A model generated the notes under the pieces. That model worked only from the letters and a program-made list of their open reading frames with translations, was not told the DNA's origin and did not search any database. This document shows positions 35,985 through 46,593 of a stretch of 64,000 nt of DNA, piece after piece. The translations under genes were made by a program, and so were the position numbers. The stretch lies in contig CANTUZ010000005.1 in the NCBI GenBank assembly GCA_947846985.1, positions 54,561,889 to 54,625,888 of the forward strand, in the 5' to 3' direction. How positions within the stretch are numbered: the first letter of the stretch is position 1; each line of letters begins with the position of its first letter. This DNA comes from Fratercula arctica (taxonomy: Eukaryota > Chordata > Aves > Charadriiformes > Alcidae).

Positions 35985-36330
35985 GTGTACATTTTAAAGG
36001 CAAGCATCAGCGCTAGATCCTACAGTTATTTATTTCCAAACTCCTTAACCATTTAATTGAAACATACAATTACTCTAACTTACAATGCACCTTAATAACC
36101 TTCATAATGAAGAAGAATTAAAGTAATAATGCATCAATTACACTGCTTATTCCCATAACAGCAACTGTTAAAGTGGCAGGGCATCAATTATGATGACTTA
36201 TAACCAGTCACACCATTAAATTTAATGTTAAATTGGTGGCCTTTTCTAACACTGTTATCTCATCATGCCACTCAGAAGTTGATGATCATTAATTGTCTTA
36301 TAAGTGTAACTTAAGGCTTCCTTCCTGACA
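35985..36330. promoter_or_regulatory. Candidate conserved enhancer rich in homeodomain-type sites
   Basis: The block is AT-rich yet non-repetitive and is dense in TAAT/ATTA cores. The exact 10-mer GCATCAATTA occurs twice, at 36131-36140 and 36181-36190, 50 bp apart, and ATCATTAATTG lies near 36287. Such clusters, without coding potential or simple repeats, are typical of deeply conserved vertebrate developmental enhancers. I infer this from texture only; target gene and activity are unknown. The alternative is ordinary AT-rich DNA. Confidence 0.3.
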
Positions 36331-38664
36331 GAAAAGGATTTCTGAGGACCTGAAAAGAGCTGCTAAGTTAGATCCTGCTGGAGGACCCTGTATCTCTTCT
36401 CGCCTTGAGAAGTAAATTTCATGATGCTAAACCTCGCCTGTGTGAGTGTCCATGGATGTGAACTCAGGCTGTGGCTCAGTTACAGACCGGCTTCTCTCAT
36501 TTGACTAACTGCACTTTATCTTTTATCACTGATTTGATGTCTACTTCTGTGGAAATACAAATTGACCGTGTTCACCTAAGATGTTTTCAGAAGTTTTCTG
36601 TGAACTAGAACCTTTTAAAATCAGCCTTGCTTTTATTTTCTTAGTCCCTTAAATCCAGGCAAGGCAATTTCATGCTTAGCTGTGGATTTCAGATATTCTG
36701 CTGTTGTACTAAAGTGCTGCTGTTTCTAATACCTGTTCATGTATGACTTTGGTGAAGCTGCTAAAAGGCTGCCTTGTTTGTTGAGTTTATAGCTTCTGTG
36801 CTTTTACCTAAAGCCTAATGATAATGAATAGCTATTTGCAAACCCCTCTTGAATGAAAATTGATGCGTCTCAGTGTTCAAACATAAAAGAGCAGGACTTT
36901 AGTATGTAGGGTTTGGGGAAAAAAAGGTGAAAAGATCCTAGGGGGATTTAGAAAAAACTAAAACAAACAAACCTAGAAGGCAAGTAAGAAACCTCAGAAC
37001 TTCTTGGCAATCTTCTGCTTTATTTTGTGTCTGGTCCATGAATTTTGGGTGGGTTGGGTTAACAAAACTGTTTTCATTTGCAGAAGCTGAGCTGAAACAC
37101 AGCTCAAGTATTACATACAACATCCCATGTGAAATGAATTAGTCTCACAGGGCCTTCATAGACTTTAAAAGTATAGACAAAAACTTAGAAAAACAACTTG
37201 GTGCTACCATGACTTGATGAATTATCCTACATCAGCTGAGTTACAAAACCTACCAAGGTCCTCTTCCTGGCCTGATGCAGTCACAAGATATGTGGTTGGT
37301 TAAGGTGATGCGCTTTGATTTGCGGTTAGTGTGTACATAAGATGACATTCATAGTCAGGTACCAGCTCAAGTGACAAGTGGTAAGCAGTTAAGCCATCAC
37401 AATACATTTTATTTGCAGCTGGGTTGAATGAGAGACACTCAGATGGGCAAAGGTAACATGATTACTTGTGATCACTGTCCTTAATTTCAAACAGTAGAGT
37501 ATATCACCGTTGACCCTCACTCTGCAACCCTGATCAGCAAAGGCAGCACCAAATCAAGCTTGCACTTATTAAAAATCTGTTCTTGGTGCAGGAAATGAAG
37601 ACATCTTGAGCAGTATTGTGCTCAGTCGTATCTTATTTCTTATTGCTGCTGTTATGATTTTTTACTGAGATCTCAAGGAAAATAGAATATTATTTTCAAG
37701 TGCTGCCTTTTAAAAGCTGCTTCAGAAATATGAAACAAATTGTCAGCAGCCTTTGGTAATGTTCAGGTCTCAGCTTCTTTCTGTAAAAGCCTGAAGTAAA
37801 GTTTGGTGTTTCCCAAGGTAATGAATACACCTTAATTCTCAGATCCTTGAACTTACCAGCAGTGTGAAAAATGCCTGAGAGTCTGTTTAGGAAAAAGGAC
37901 TTAAAACTACAAAGTATGCTTTGAAATGCAATAGCAAGCACAAAGTCACTCGAAGCCTCAGCAAAGCGGAGTAGTAAACGTGATGACTCTGGCTTTCTTG
38001 TACAGCATTTTTGGAGCTAATTTGAAGCTGTGTGTTCCCAATGCAACCAAGGGCTACAAGGTCTTAGCCAGCGTATTTTAAATGAGGTCCTTCCAACTGG
38101 GATAGTCCCTGAGTTGCACTGGACTGCAAAAAGATTGACTGCATTTACATCATTAGCTTGGAGAGAGCTCGGACAGCCAACTTAATAAATATAGTAATAA
38201 AAAAAAAAAAAGAATCCAAAATTCTTGCTACTGATCTGATCCTGCTATCCCACTGGGGTCATTCCTTGCTACTCTGCTTTGCTGCTTATGAGTTAGATCA
38301 GTGCATGTCCAAAGAACAGAATGGTGTCACCTTTGGATGGACTTTGGTGATCTTTCTGGTCTGTTTTTTTTCTGGGTAATTTTGCTATGACATTGCATGC
38401 ATTTGAGTGTAAAGGCAAACTAGCCCTTTTTGCTGCCTTTTTTTTTTTTCCCTTCTTTTCTTTGTTTGCCCCTGCACGTGGTCTTTCACATGCATGTAAA
38501 ATCTGGACCAAGAATTTGTAGGAGATGCTAGGGGGTGATCCCAACCATCCCTTTTCAAGAGTTCTTGTTCTACAAGAATATCAGGTAACTAATGGTAATT
38601 AGAAAACTACCATGTCTCAGAAAAGAGAAAACATCCTGAAAAAATACCGTCTCATAAAGACCTC
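36331..38664. other. Unique DNA, one microexon-like segment on minus strand
   Basis: The minus segment 37882-37857 (26 nt) is flanked by a strong acceptor (CCTTTTTCCTAAACAG) and a strong donor (CTG/GTAAGT), and one phase reads LSGIFHTA. It is isolated and unconfirmed. A13 (38199-38211) and T12 (38438-38449) runs are present. No known gene or repeat family is visible. Confidence 0.4.
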
Positions 38665-39234
38665 TTAGCAGCCACTATGAAAGCAAAGTGACTGAAGTTT
38701 CTGTGCAGAAGTCCAGCTTTTATAAATGTGCCACAGGTATGCAATACAGAGGAGAAGCAGCCATTTACCCACAGTACAGAGGAGAACGGGCATCTCCCGG
38801 ACAGTGAGTCTGTTGCTGCTGTTGTGAGACTTAAAATCAAGACAGCTTTCAGAAGTCATGGGAGAACTGCACCTCTGTTGTGCTAAGCGCTGTACAAACC
38901 TGCCGTCTGTGTCGCCTTGCTGTTTCCAGTAATAATGTACACACACACTTAAAAACATCTTTTCACATGCATAGTACTGTATTTGACAACATGAGAGGAG
39001 GTGTCTGGGCTGAATGGTACCTGACACTGTATGAATAAGTGCAGTTCCTTCCACAGAATTTTTGTTTATGCTCCTCTTTTTCAAAAATGTCCTTTTTGGG
39101 AGGAGATGGAAGGGAGTTGGAGGTAATTTTTCTGGAGTTTCCGAAATTTTTCTGAGGAGTGTCACAGTGTGCCAGAGGCATGTTCCTGTAGTTTGAAGCC
39201 CAAAGTGTACGTTGCCTGCCCTTTGAGGTGGCAT
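38665..39234 (-). other. Longest open frame in the window, probably not a gene
   Basis: This minus-strand frame has 189 codons from ATG to stop. The product is unrecognised, has about 6% cysteine and no coherent domain; a hydrophobic patch (LLLLCIAYLW) lies near residue 160. Two other minus frames in the same stretch are also long (62 and 72 codons), pointing to local scarcity of stop triplets. No convincing splice sites or poly(A) signal were noted. I list it only because its length is greater than expected by chance at this composition. Confidence 0.12.
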
Positions 39235-40508
39235 GAAAGTCTCTGGAGGTTCAAAGCCTGGTGGGAGATGACTGAATGATTCTTAAGGATGGAGATATCC
39301 CAACTGGGCACAGACCTGCTCATCCTGCCTGAAGCAACCAGTCCCTGGATTGAAATTGTCTTAGAACTACACTACAGTTTTTTGTCTTGAAGGGAAGCAA
39401 GTTGGTTCACTTCAAAAGAAATTCCTGGAGTTAATATAATGCAGAAAGATGATCAGTCAGAGACCTAGGAATGAACAGTGAAGCTATTTGACTTGAGAGA
39501 GTAGACACTGTTTATCAGCCACTCTCTCTATCCCTCTCTGAGTCTCTTTCCAATGGTAAGAACTAAGGTGAAATGTAAAATACAAGCAGTTCTATCAGCT
39601 AATTATTTCCTGACAAACATCTAGAGATTACCTTAGGCTACATTATCTTGCTGCTACAAAAAGCAGCTCGAAAGATGAATGTTTTGTAGATGTTCTGATT
39701 GTTTGGAAATAGGATTCTATGAATGATATTTTAAATTATTTTTTAGTTTTTGTTGACCTAGGACTGCAGCACGATTTGCCTAGTAGATTCCCTGTATCGC
39801 ACTATCTTTTGGCTTTACATTCCAATAGATGTAGAACATCAACCGTGGACTGTCACATCAACCATAAATCTCCATAAATCTCAAAGGAGGCTTTATGAAT
39901 GATTGGTTCCAGTGTCCTGATGCATTAGGGAGAATAAGATGTCAAATTTAGCATACCACTGCTACTTCAGCGTGTCAGGTTTACTATCACTCTAGCTGTG
40001 TTTGCCAGATGCGTTCAAAAAAGCACTTACATTTTTATTGCTGTAAAATACAAGAAAATTTATCTCTGAAAGAATTTGGTGGGGCTTATTTATTTTCATA
40101 TTCATCTTTCATTAAAAAGAGTAATCTAAAATAGCTGCTTTTTCTATTGAGCAAAACAATGTTTTCTGTGCTAAAGGTACCACATACCGCATACTGTTCA
40201 CTAACGAAGCCCTTAACTTTATGACATGTGGTGCTGTTCCACTGTTATGCATGAAAACTGGCAGTCTGGTGCCTCAGCCTGCAGTGGGGATGGGGAAACT
40301 TAAAGTGGGGGAAGACGTACTCCAGGACACGGCACACTATCATCCTTTGCTTTCTGACAGAGGATAGTGCAGATGATATGGAATGAAGTTGGTGAGTGTT
40401 CTGGGCAGGGCAACCACCTTACAAGCACCCTCTCCACAATTGGTTTTGACCTCAAGGGTTGGCATTACTTGCAGAAATGCAGGAAAGGAGAGTGTGAAGA
40501 ATACAGCT
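39235..40508. other. Unique DNA, no recognisable gene
   Basis: The only local oddity is a 10-mer CCATAAATCT repeated head to tail at 39862-39881. No repeat family, RNA gene or coding segment is recognised. Confidence 0.55.
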
Positions 40509-40597
40509 GAAAAAAAAAAGGTGAAGGGGGATAGAAGAAAGAAGACAAAGACAAGGGAAAACAGAAAGAGGAGTAAAAGAAGCAGAGTGGTGGAAGA
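40509..40597 (+). repeat. Purine-rich (GA) tract
   Basis: About 90 bases are almost entirely A and G on the plus strand, including an A-run at 40510-40519. It yields Lys/Arg-rich open frames that are not genes. Such mirror-type purine tracts can adopt triplex structures, but this one is imperfect. Confidence 0.65.
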
Positions 40598-40785
40598 GTC
40601 ATTGAGAGGTGGTTTCTCTGTTGAGCTAGGCAGATCTGGGGTCTCTGAAAGCCACAAGTTTGTGAGGCTCTAGTTCTGTCCCCAACAGCAAGAGACTGCT
40701 CCATATCACTGATGTAAGGGATGCTGGAATGATGTTTATTTAATTGCACAGCCTCAGTAGGTAAGCATTTTTTGGATGAGGTAAT

Positions 40786-41160
40786 TTATGCAGGGTGGAA
40801 TCCCAGGTCTCTATTAATACAGGTGCTGGTATCTGTTTCTATGGTTACAGTTGCAAAGCACAGCTCTCCGCTTTTAAGTTGTTTGTAAGTATATGAAACT
40901 GTCATCTTGGGAACAGAAATTTCCTGCACTTGGTACCTTCCCTGAGGGTAACACCTTTCCTTTAAGAACTGTTTTGAAAGCAAGTTTGAGAAAGGCACTT
41001 CTGCTGTTTTGACAGGAATGGAGGAAAGTATAATTTTCTTACCTGCTGAGAAGGCGTATGTGTCATAAATGAGACCAAGTGCAGACAAAGAGGAGGCTGT
41101 GATATCATGTTTGCTTGTTTGCAGAATATTCAGCACACCTCCTTTTTCTAGGAGTATTTC
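40786..41160 (-). other. Unidentified minus-strand open segment with an ideal 5' splice site
   Basis: The frame is open for about 124 codons from after a TGA at 41163-41161 to a stop at 40786. The first part reads ILLEKGGVLNILQTSKHDIT onward and looks like a helical, low-cysteine protein segment. At 41042-41037 an ideal donor (CAG/GTAAGA) would end an exon at 41043. No good acceptor precedes it, and the frame continues open through the supposed intron. I do not recognise the protein; an exon, a decayed pseudogene fragment or chance are all possible. Confidence 0.13.
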
Positions 41161-43619
41161 TCAGTCAAAATCCTTTGGCCTCACTCTTGCTTTCTGTCAT
41201 TCCCTTTCATACCAAATTGAGGTGTCATGGTCTAACTGCCTACGAGATGGTACAGAGAGGTGCAAGGTACATAAGTTTGAATAATTTTGCTCTCAAATTT
41301 TGAGAGAAAAGGAAACATAAAATGTGCATGTTAATAGAACTGGTGACAAAATGATGAAAGGCTCAGCAAACTCCTAGCGTGTCATACAGTGTTTTGAGAC
41401 TACACTTTATTCTCCAAATAATTAGTGTCCTATATTTTAGATTAATAGGGTCTCCTGTCCCATAACTTTTTCCAAATTAAATTGGCTTCCAAAAGAAAAT
41501 CTAATCCTTTTCAAAAACCTTCTTTGAATGTTGACTTAGAAGTCAGTCACTGAATTTCTAGCTTTTGGGTTAGGCAATTTGCCAACAAGCACCGAAGCTG
41601 AAACAATATTTTATTTCTAAATTGAATTTGAGTGGAAAATGGAAAATGCTAGCACACTAAGGAAACTCAGTAGCGGGGGTTTTGGGAGAATACTTTTGAT
41701 GGATAAATATAGCTTGATATGCGTCTCCTAGTTCCAGAGGCTTTCTTGTCTCTATTTGCATTGAATCACAGTATATACTTTTCTGATATACTCTTGTGTA
41801 TAGATGCTCTGGCTTCATCAAAATTGGGCTTTTATAATGAGGTGGTTTTATTTCTAGAAAATAAGACAAACCATGATATGGCTACTCAAAGACATGAGGT
41901 TATATAAAAGAGGTAAAAATACTATGGAATTTGTCATTGGTAAAACCAGATCTTCTAGTGCTCTCCTAATAAGGGCTATAATTACAAATGCTGTGATTGC
42001 TTAATTTTTAAACTTAGTGTGTACACACACTCACAGATGCACAGTTCCTGCTCAGAGGTTTACTAAGTAGCTACTGTCTTTGTAATGTTGTCTTGGTTTG
42101 AGATAGAACGGAACCAATTTACTTTGCGGTAATTCAATAACTCAATATGAAAAGGTATGCAGGAGAATTTGTTTGAACTCAAAGACAGAGTCAAAAAAGA
42201 GGGGGAATGAAGATTCATGAAACATGAAGTATGATGCAGAAGAGCTGAGCTGTGGATGCAGGGGAAACAGAGGAGGAGGAACAAGGATCCAGAAGGAGTA
42301 ATACTGTATAAAGAATTTAAGGCCAGTGCCTGGTTACCAAACCATATTGAAAGAGTACAGTTTTGGAACTTATCATCTATGAGTCCTGCTCTCCCTCAGT
42401 ACTTCCAGAGGCTTTAAGGAGCATCTGAAATTTTAAATGCACAGAGAGACCTTAGGTTCTACCACAGAAATGTCTCTGCATAGGAGAGCAGGAGGTTTTG
42501 ATCATCACCGGTACAATCAGGGTCTCTGATGACTTCTGCGTATCAATGCATGGTAAAGGAAGCAATAAGTACATAATCTGGGAGCATCAGCTCTGCTGTT
42601 TTGTAGAGAGAATACTGGAGCCCAGTAATTTAAGAAAAGCTTTCTTTTTCTGAAATGCACTGAAAAGAATTACAAAATGTATCAGTGTATGTGGCATTTG
42701 TCAATTGTGCTGCCAGCTCAGCTCAGTGAAATTGCAAGAGGAAAAGAGGAGGTCATTTTAAAAGCAGATTCATTCTCCTCTCTGCCAGAGAGAGTCTTTG
42801 GGACTCTGAAAATGCTCTTTATCATCCAAGTTTCTTTTCTGTTTTTCATCATGAAATAGGAGGAAAAACCTGACTTTTTTTTCTTGTCCTTTGTCTATTT
42901 TGTTGTATATTTTGGAAGCTCTTTGCATGTTGGCTTCTTTTACTGATGTCTGTATGCAGCATGTAGCATGCTAGGCCCATCATCTACGTGTGTCTAGAAG
43001 TACTTCCATGAAGACAAATTTAATACCAAGTTCAATAATAGAAATTTGCCCTTCTTGTTAACAAATGTTGCCTATGTTTGACTTCTGTTTGCTAAAAACT
43101 TTCAAAGTTTATTGTAAATAAGCTCCAATGAAAACAAACTGAATTATTATAGTTTGGATTCCCTTCAGAGTGATTTCTGGCATGTAAGAAATAAATTATA
43201 GTGTATTCAAAAAACCAGCTGCTTCCATTTGGGTAGAATATATCATGATTTAATGAAGACAGCCATCTGTTCCTGAGTAAAATCCTAATTAAGCAATATA
43301 TGAATCAGAACAAAATTAGCTATAAAGCAAATAGTATTTTATAAGTGTTGCTAGCAATGTATAGCAGCTAGTATGTGAAAAAATTCTTTAAATATAGCTA
43401 GCTTTCATCATATCTTAATATAATGAGAGGACCGTAAAGCTTCTGTTGCCTGTAACTGATACCACAACATCTCCATGATAGAATTTAGACTTCAAAGCAG
43501 GAGTTAAAGCATTGCATAGAGAACTGGTATGTCCATCATGTTGTAAACTTACTAGTTGGTTTTTTTTTTTTTCTGTTTGTTGTTTAACATCATATTTAAT
43601 GAACTATGCTGCAATTCAG
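41161..43619. other. Unique AT-rich DNA, no recognisable gene
   Basis: A perfect 12-bp palindrome GTGTGTACACAC lies at 42017-42028. From about 43000 the sequence is strongly AT-rich. T13 lies at 43560-43572. No repeat family is recognised. Confidence 0.5.
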
Positions 43620-43673
43620 ATGCAAAAGCACCTGAAAAAAGCTATAGAAAATATAACCCTGCAAATCTTACAG
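43620..43673 (+). other. 54-nt exon-like segment, unidentified
   Basis: The segment follows CAATTCAG and ends at a strong donor (CAG/GTAAGC). Its length is a multiple of three. In phase 0 it reads MQKHLKKAIENITLQILQ, a plausible amphipathic helix, and a second phase is also open. The T13 run lies 48 bp upstream, but the bases next to the acceptor are not pyrimidine-rich. It is an isolated candidate without neighbours. Confidence 0.12.
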
Positions 43674-46548
43674 GTAAGCTGGACAGGTGATATGAACAGG
43701 CTGCATCTCTGGGAAAAGCGTGCTGGAACACATCAGCATTTCTGTGCCAGAAGTCAGATTTATGAAGCTGATACTTAATTAAAAAGGGAAACCTCCTCAT
43801 TTAGCTTTTATGACATGTCTCAGGCCTGCTTATGCAACTGTGCAAAGGGATACAGAAAGCTGGTTGAAGGGATCTTAAAACTGGAGCTGAGATCAGTGTA
43901 ATGTATGGGCCCCAGTCTCTGAGGAGACAAACTTTATACTCACATAGCCTGGACACTGATACTTAAACTACAGGGAAGCTTAGAGAAATAATAATTGGTC
44001 CTGTATGCTTAATATACTTTGAGGGAAATGTACTTTTTTGAGGGCAAATGTGAAGAACATGGGTCCAGTGTGGACCTAGAGACAGCAGCTGACATGTGCA
44101 ACCCCAGCTGCATCACTGGGCTGGACCCGTTTGGGTTCCCATGCCATGGCTTCACTTCGTGGAGCATGAGGCTTGCGGAGAAATGCAGGAAAAGTGAAGT
44201 GATGGAACGGGCAGGCAACACTCTCATGCTCTGACTTACTGAGATATATAGGAGCTCCTTGGGCACTGTTTAATGAAAATAAAAAACATTGTAAACAACA
44301 GTCCTGTGTATAAGCACTGCTCTATCCTGTTTGCAGCGAATTGCTTCCTTCCACATGTATGACTTACTTTCTTTGCAGTGCTTTCAAGAACTAGTAAAAG
44401 ATAATATGCAAAACAGAAGCTACACATTGCTTGGCATGGATATAAAGCTTAATAGTCATGAGAACACTCTCTGTCTCTCGTTTAAGCTGAAGTAACTGTC
44501 TGGGTCAAACAAAAATGGAATAGTTGTTAAACGAGGGAAATTAGGTAGTCTGTTCACAGATCAGCCCTTGCCTTTTTTTAGCCTTCAAAGAGGACATAGC
44601 CAGACTAAAACCATGAGACATATGTTTCCCCCTGTTATTTCCTAGTGTTTGTTGAAGAGAGGTTTTTCTTGGCTATTCAGAGCTATTGTAGCAGGGGTTT
44701 ATCCTGCTGTGATCTGCACAGCCTCTGGCTTGCTGTGGCACAGCTATATGTGTGTAGGCGATCCCACCCCAGGATAGCCTCACACGCAGGGTAACAGAAA
44801 CCAGTCCAGGAGCCAGGCGCTCCCATCAGCTACCAGCCAAGACCGAGAGTGAAAAGGGATCAGGACACATACACACCACACGTCTTCTATCTGTGTTATC
44901 AAAAGTACTTCATCTATGACTCAAAGCAAAAAGACTTTAAATATTACATTTTGTTGTTGTTCCTTGCTTTATCTCCAGGAACTCTTCTGGTTTTGTTCTC
45001 CCTGAGCAAGAAATCAGCGTTTTCAGTTTAGTCCCTGAAAAAAATGTTCCAGTGCTGTGCTGAGCTGGGCTACAAACATTGCAGGCAAATGTTTTTCAAG
45101 CCAGACATGAAGTTATTCTCCTTTTCCCTTATACTCTTCTAATTAAACTTCTCTCATTTCACGCCTAGCCTATGCAACAGCACCTCTTTAAGGTGAAATC
45201 CCCTGAAAGAACAACTGAATAGATATCCCCTGAGGATGCTATTCTGGTGTCTCGGGAACAGCAGCAGTTGCAGCAAATCTAAAAGTTCCTCAGCAACTCT
45301 CAGCTAGAATGGCATTAGTGGAGAGACCCCCATCCTCTGTGGTCTGCAAGCAGCTGTTCAGCTCTGTATGGGAAATTTACGCTGCTTTCTTCAGACATGC
45401 AGCTGCAGCAGCTTTGGAGAGCAGAGTTAGTCACATCATGTTTCCCACACAGGTGCTGCAGGGAAGCAGCTGCTTGTCAGGGAGCAGTTTGGAAGGCCAG
45501 AGATAGAGGACCGAGATGGCCATGCACGTTTCCTCTTTCCCATTGGTGATTTTACTCCTTTATTGCTTCCACTCAGATGATCTGTTCTGCTGCTGCAGGT
45601 AACCAGAATTTCTGTAAGGGCTACCTTTTTTATTTTTTTTAAATTGTCTTTCTCTTTTCCAGTCCTCAAAATCAGACAATGTTCTGAATCACTAGATGGA
45701 TGTAGCTAATACTGCAGCAATCTTCACTTGCACAATCTAAAGCTCCTAGCTACATCGAAGCTAATCTTTTTTTCGAAAGAAAGGAGACTCAGCATTAGGC
45801 TGGTATAAAATGGCAGGAAACCTGGTGGGGAGAGGTACAGTGATGCTCCACTCAGTAGTTGTTTCTGAGCTCCAGTGAGGAATAAAAGAAAGATAATGGG
45901 GGGATTCCTTATCCTTCCCGATGTAGCAGATACCTGTCAGTCAGTGGCGACGCGGAAGATGAGTCTTTAGGACTGAGTATGATTAACTCCATGATAAAGC
46001 AGGTTGCAGCTTTTGTCTCAACTTCAGTAGAAAGGAGAGACAAGCCCTACAAAGGAAGCCTGTTTACGTAATGTGAATACTACAAGGACGTACCTGCCAT
46101 GAGCTTGCAGACAGAATTTTTGATACATACCTACAGATATGTTTATCTAGGAAAACATAAAAGCAAAATGTAGATACCCTTGTTTATCCTGCCCTTCTAG
46201 CTTCTGACCTCTGTTGATGATATTCCTAAGGACCTATACTCCTGTCCTTGGCACTGGCACTGTTTCCTTGCTTGTATAGTTCTCATAATCACTTTGAAAA
46301 CACGGTCTTGGCAGCTCTGGAGAAACTGTTTAGTCATAATTGCCCCATGTTGATACTTATAGAGAAGTTGGGTGTGTTTCAGATACCACTTTGCAGAAAT
46401 TCAGTACGTGGCTGACTTTTTCTTTCCCAATGAGGTTCAACTTGGTCACTAGAACAGTGTCTTTCTGCCCTCCTGCCATGAAGGTCCGAGTCTCTGGGCA
46501 GCTGACAGTCCCTCTGTTTCTTCTGTCTGAAAACTGATGTGTTCTGAG
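43674..46548. other. Unique DNA, no recognisable gene
   Basis: Open frames of 60-88 codons on both strands are unrecognised. The region around 45370-45480 is rich in CAG/CTG triplets in the form GCAGCTGCAGCAGC but is not a repeat array. No transposon is visible. Confidence 0.5.
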
Positions 46549-46593
46549 GTTGTTTGGTTTGGGGTTTTTTTTGGTTTGTTTTTTTTTTTTTTT
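46549..46593. repeat. G/T-rich tract with T15 run
   Basis: The tract resembles the one at 20828-20987 in composition (TTTGG units then poly-T, 46579-46593). It generates Lys/Asn/Pro-rich frames on the minus strand that are artefacts. Confidence 0.7.
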
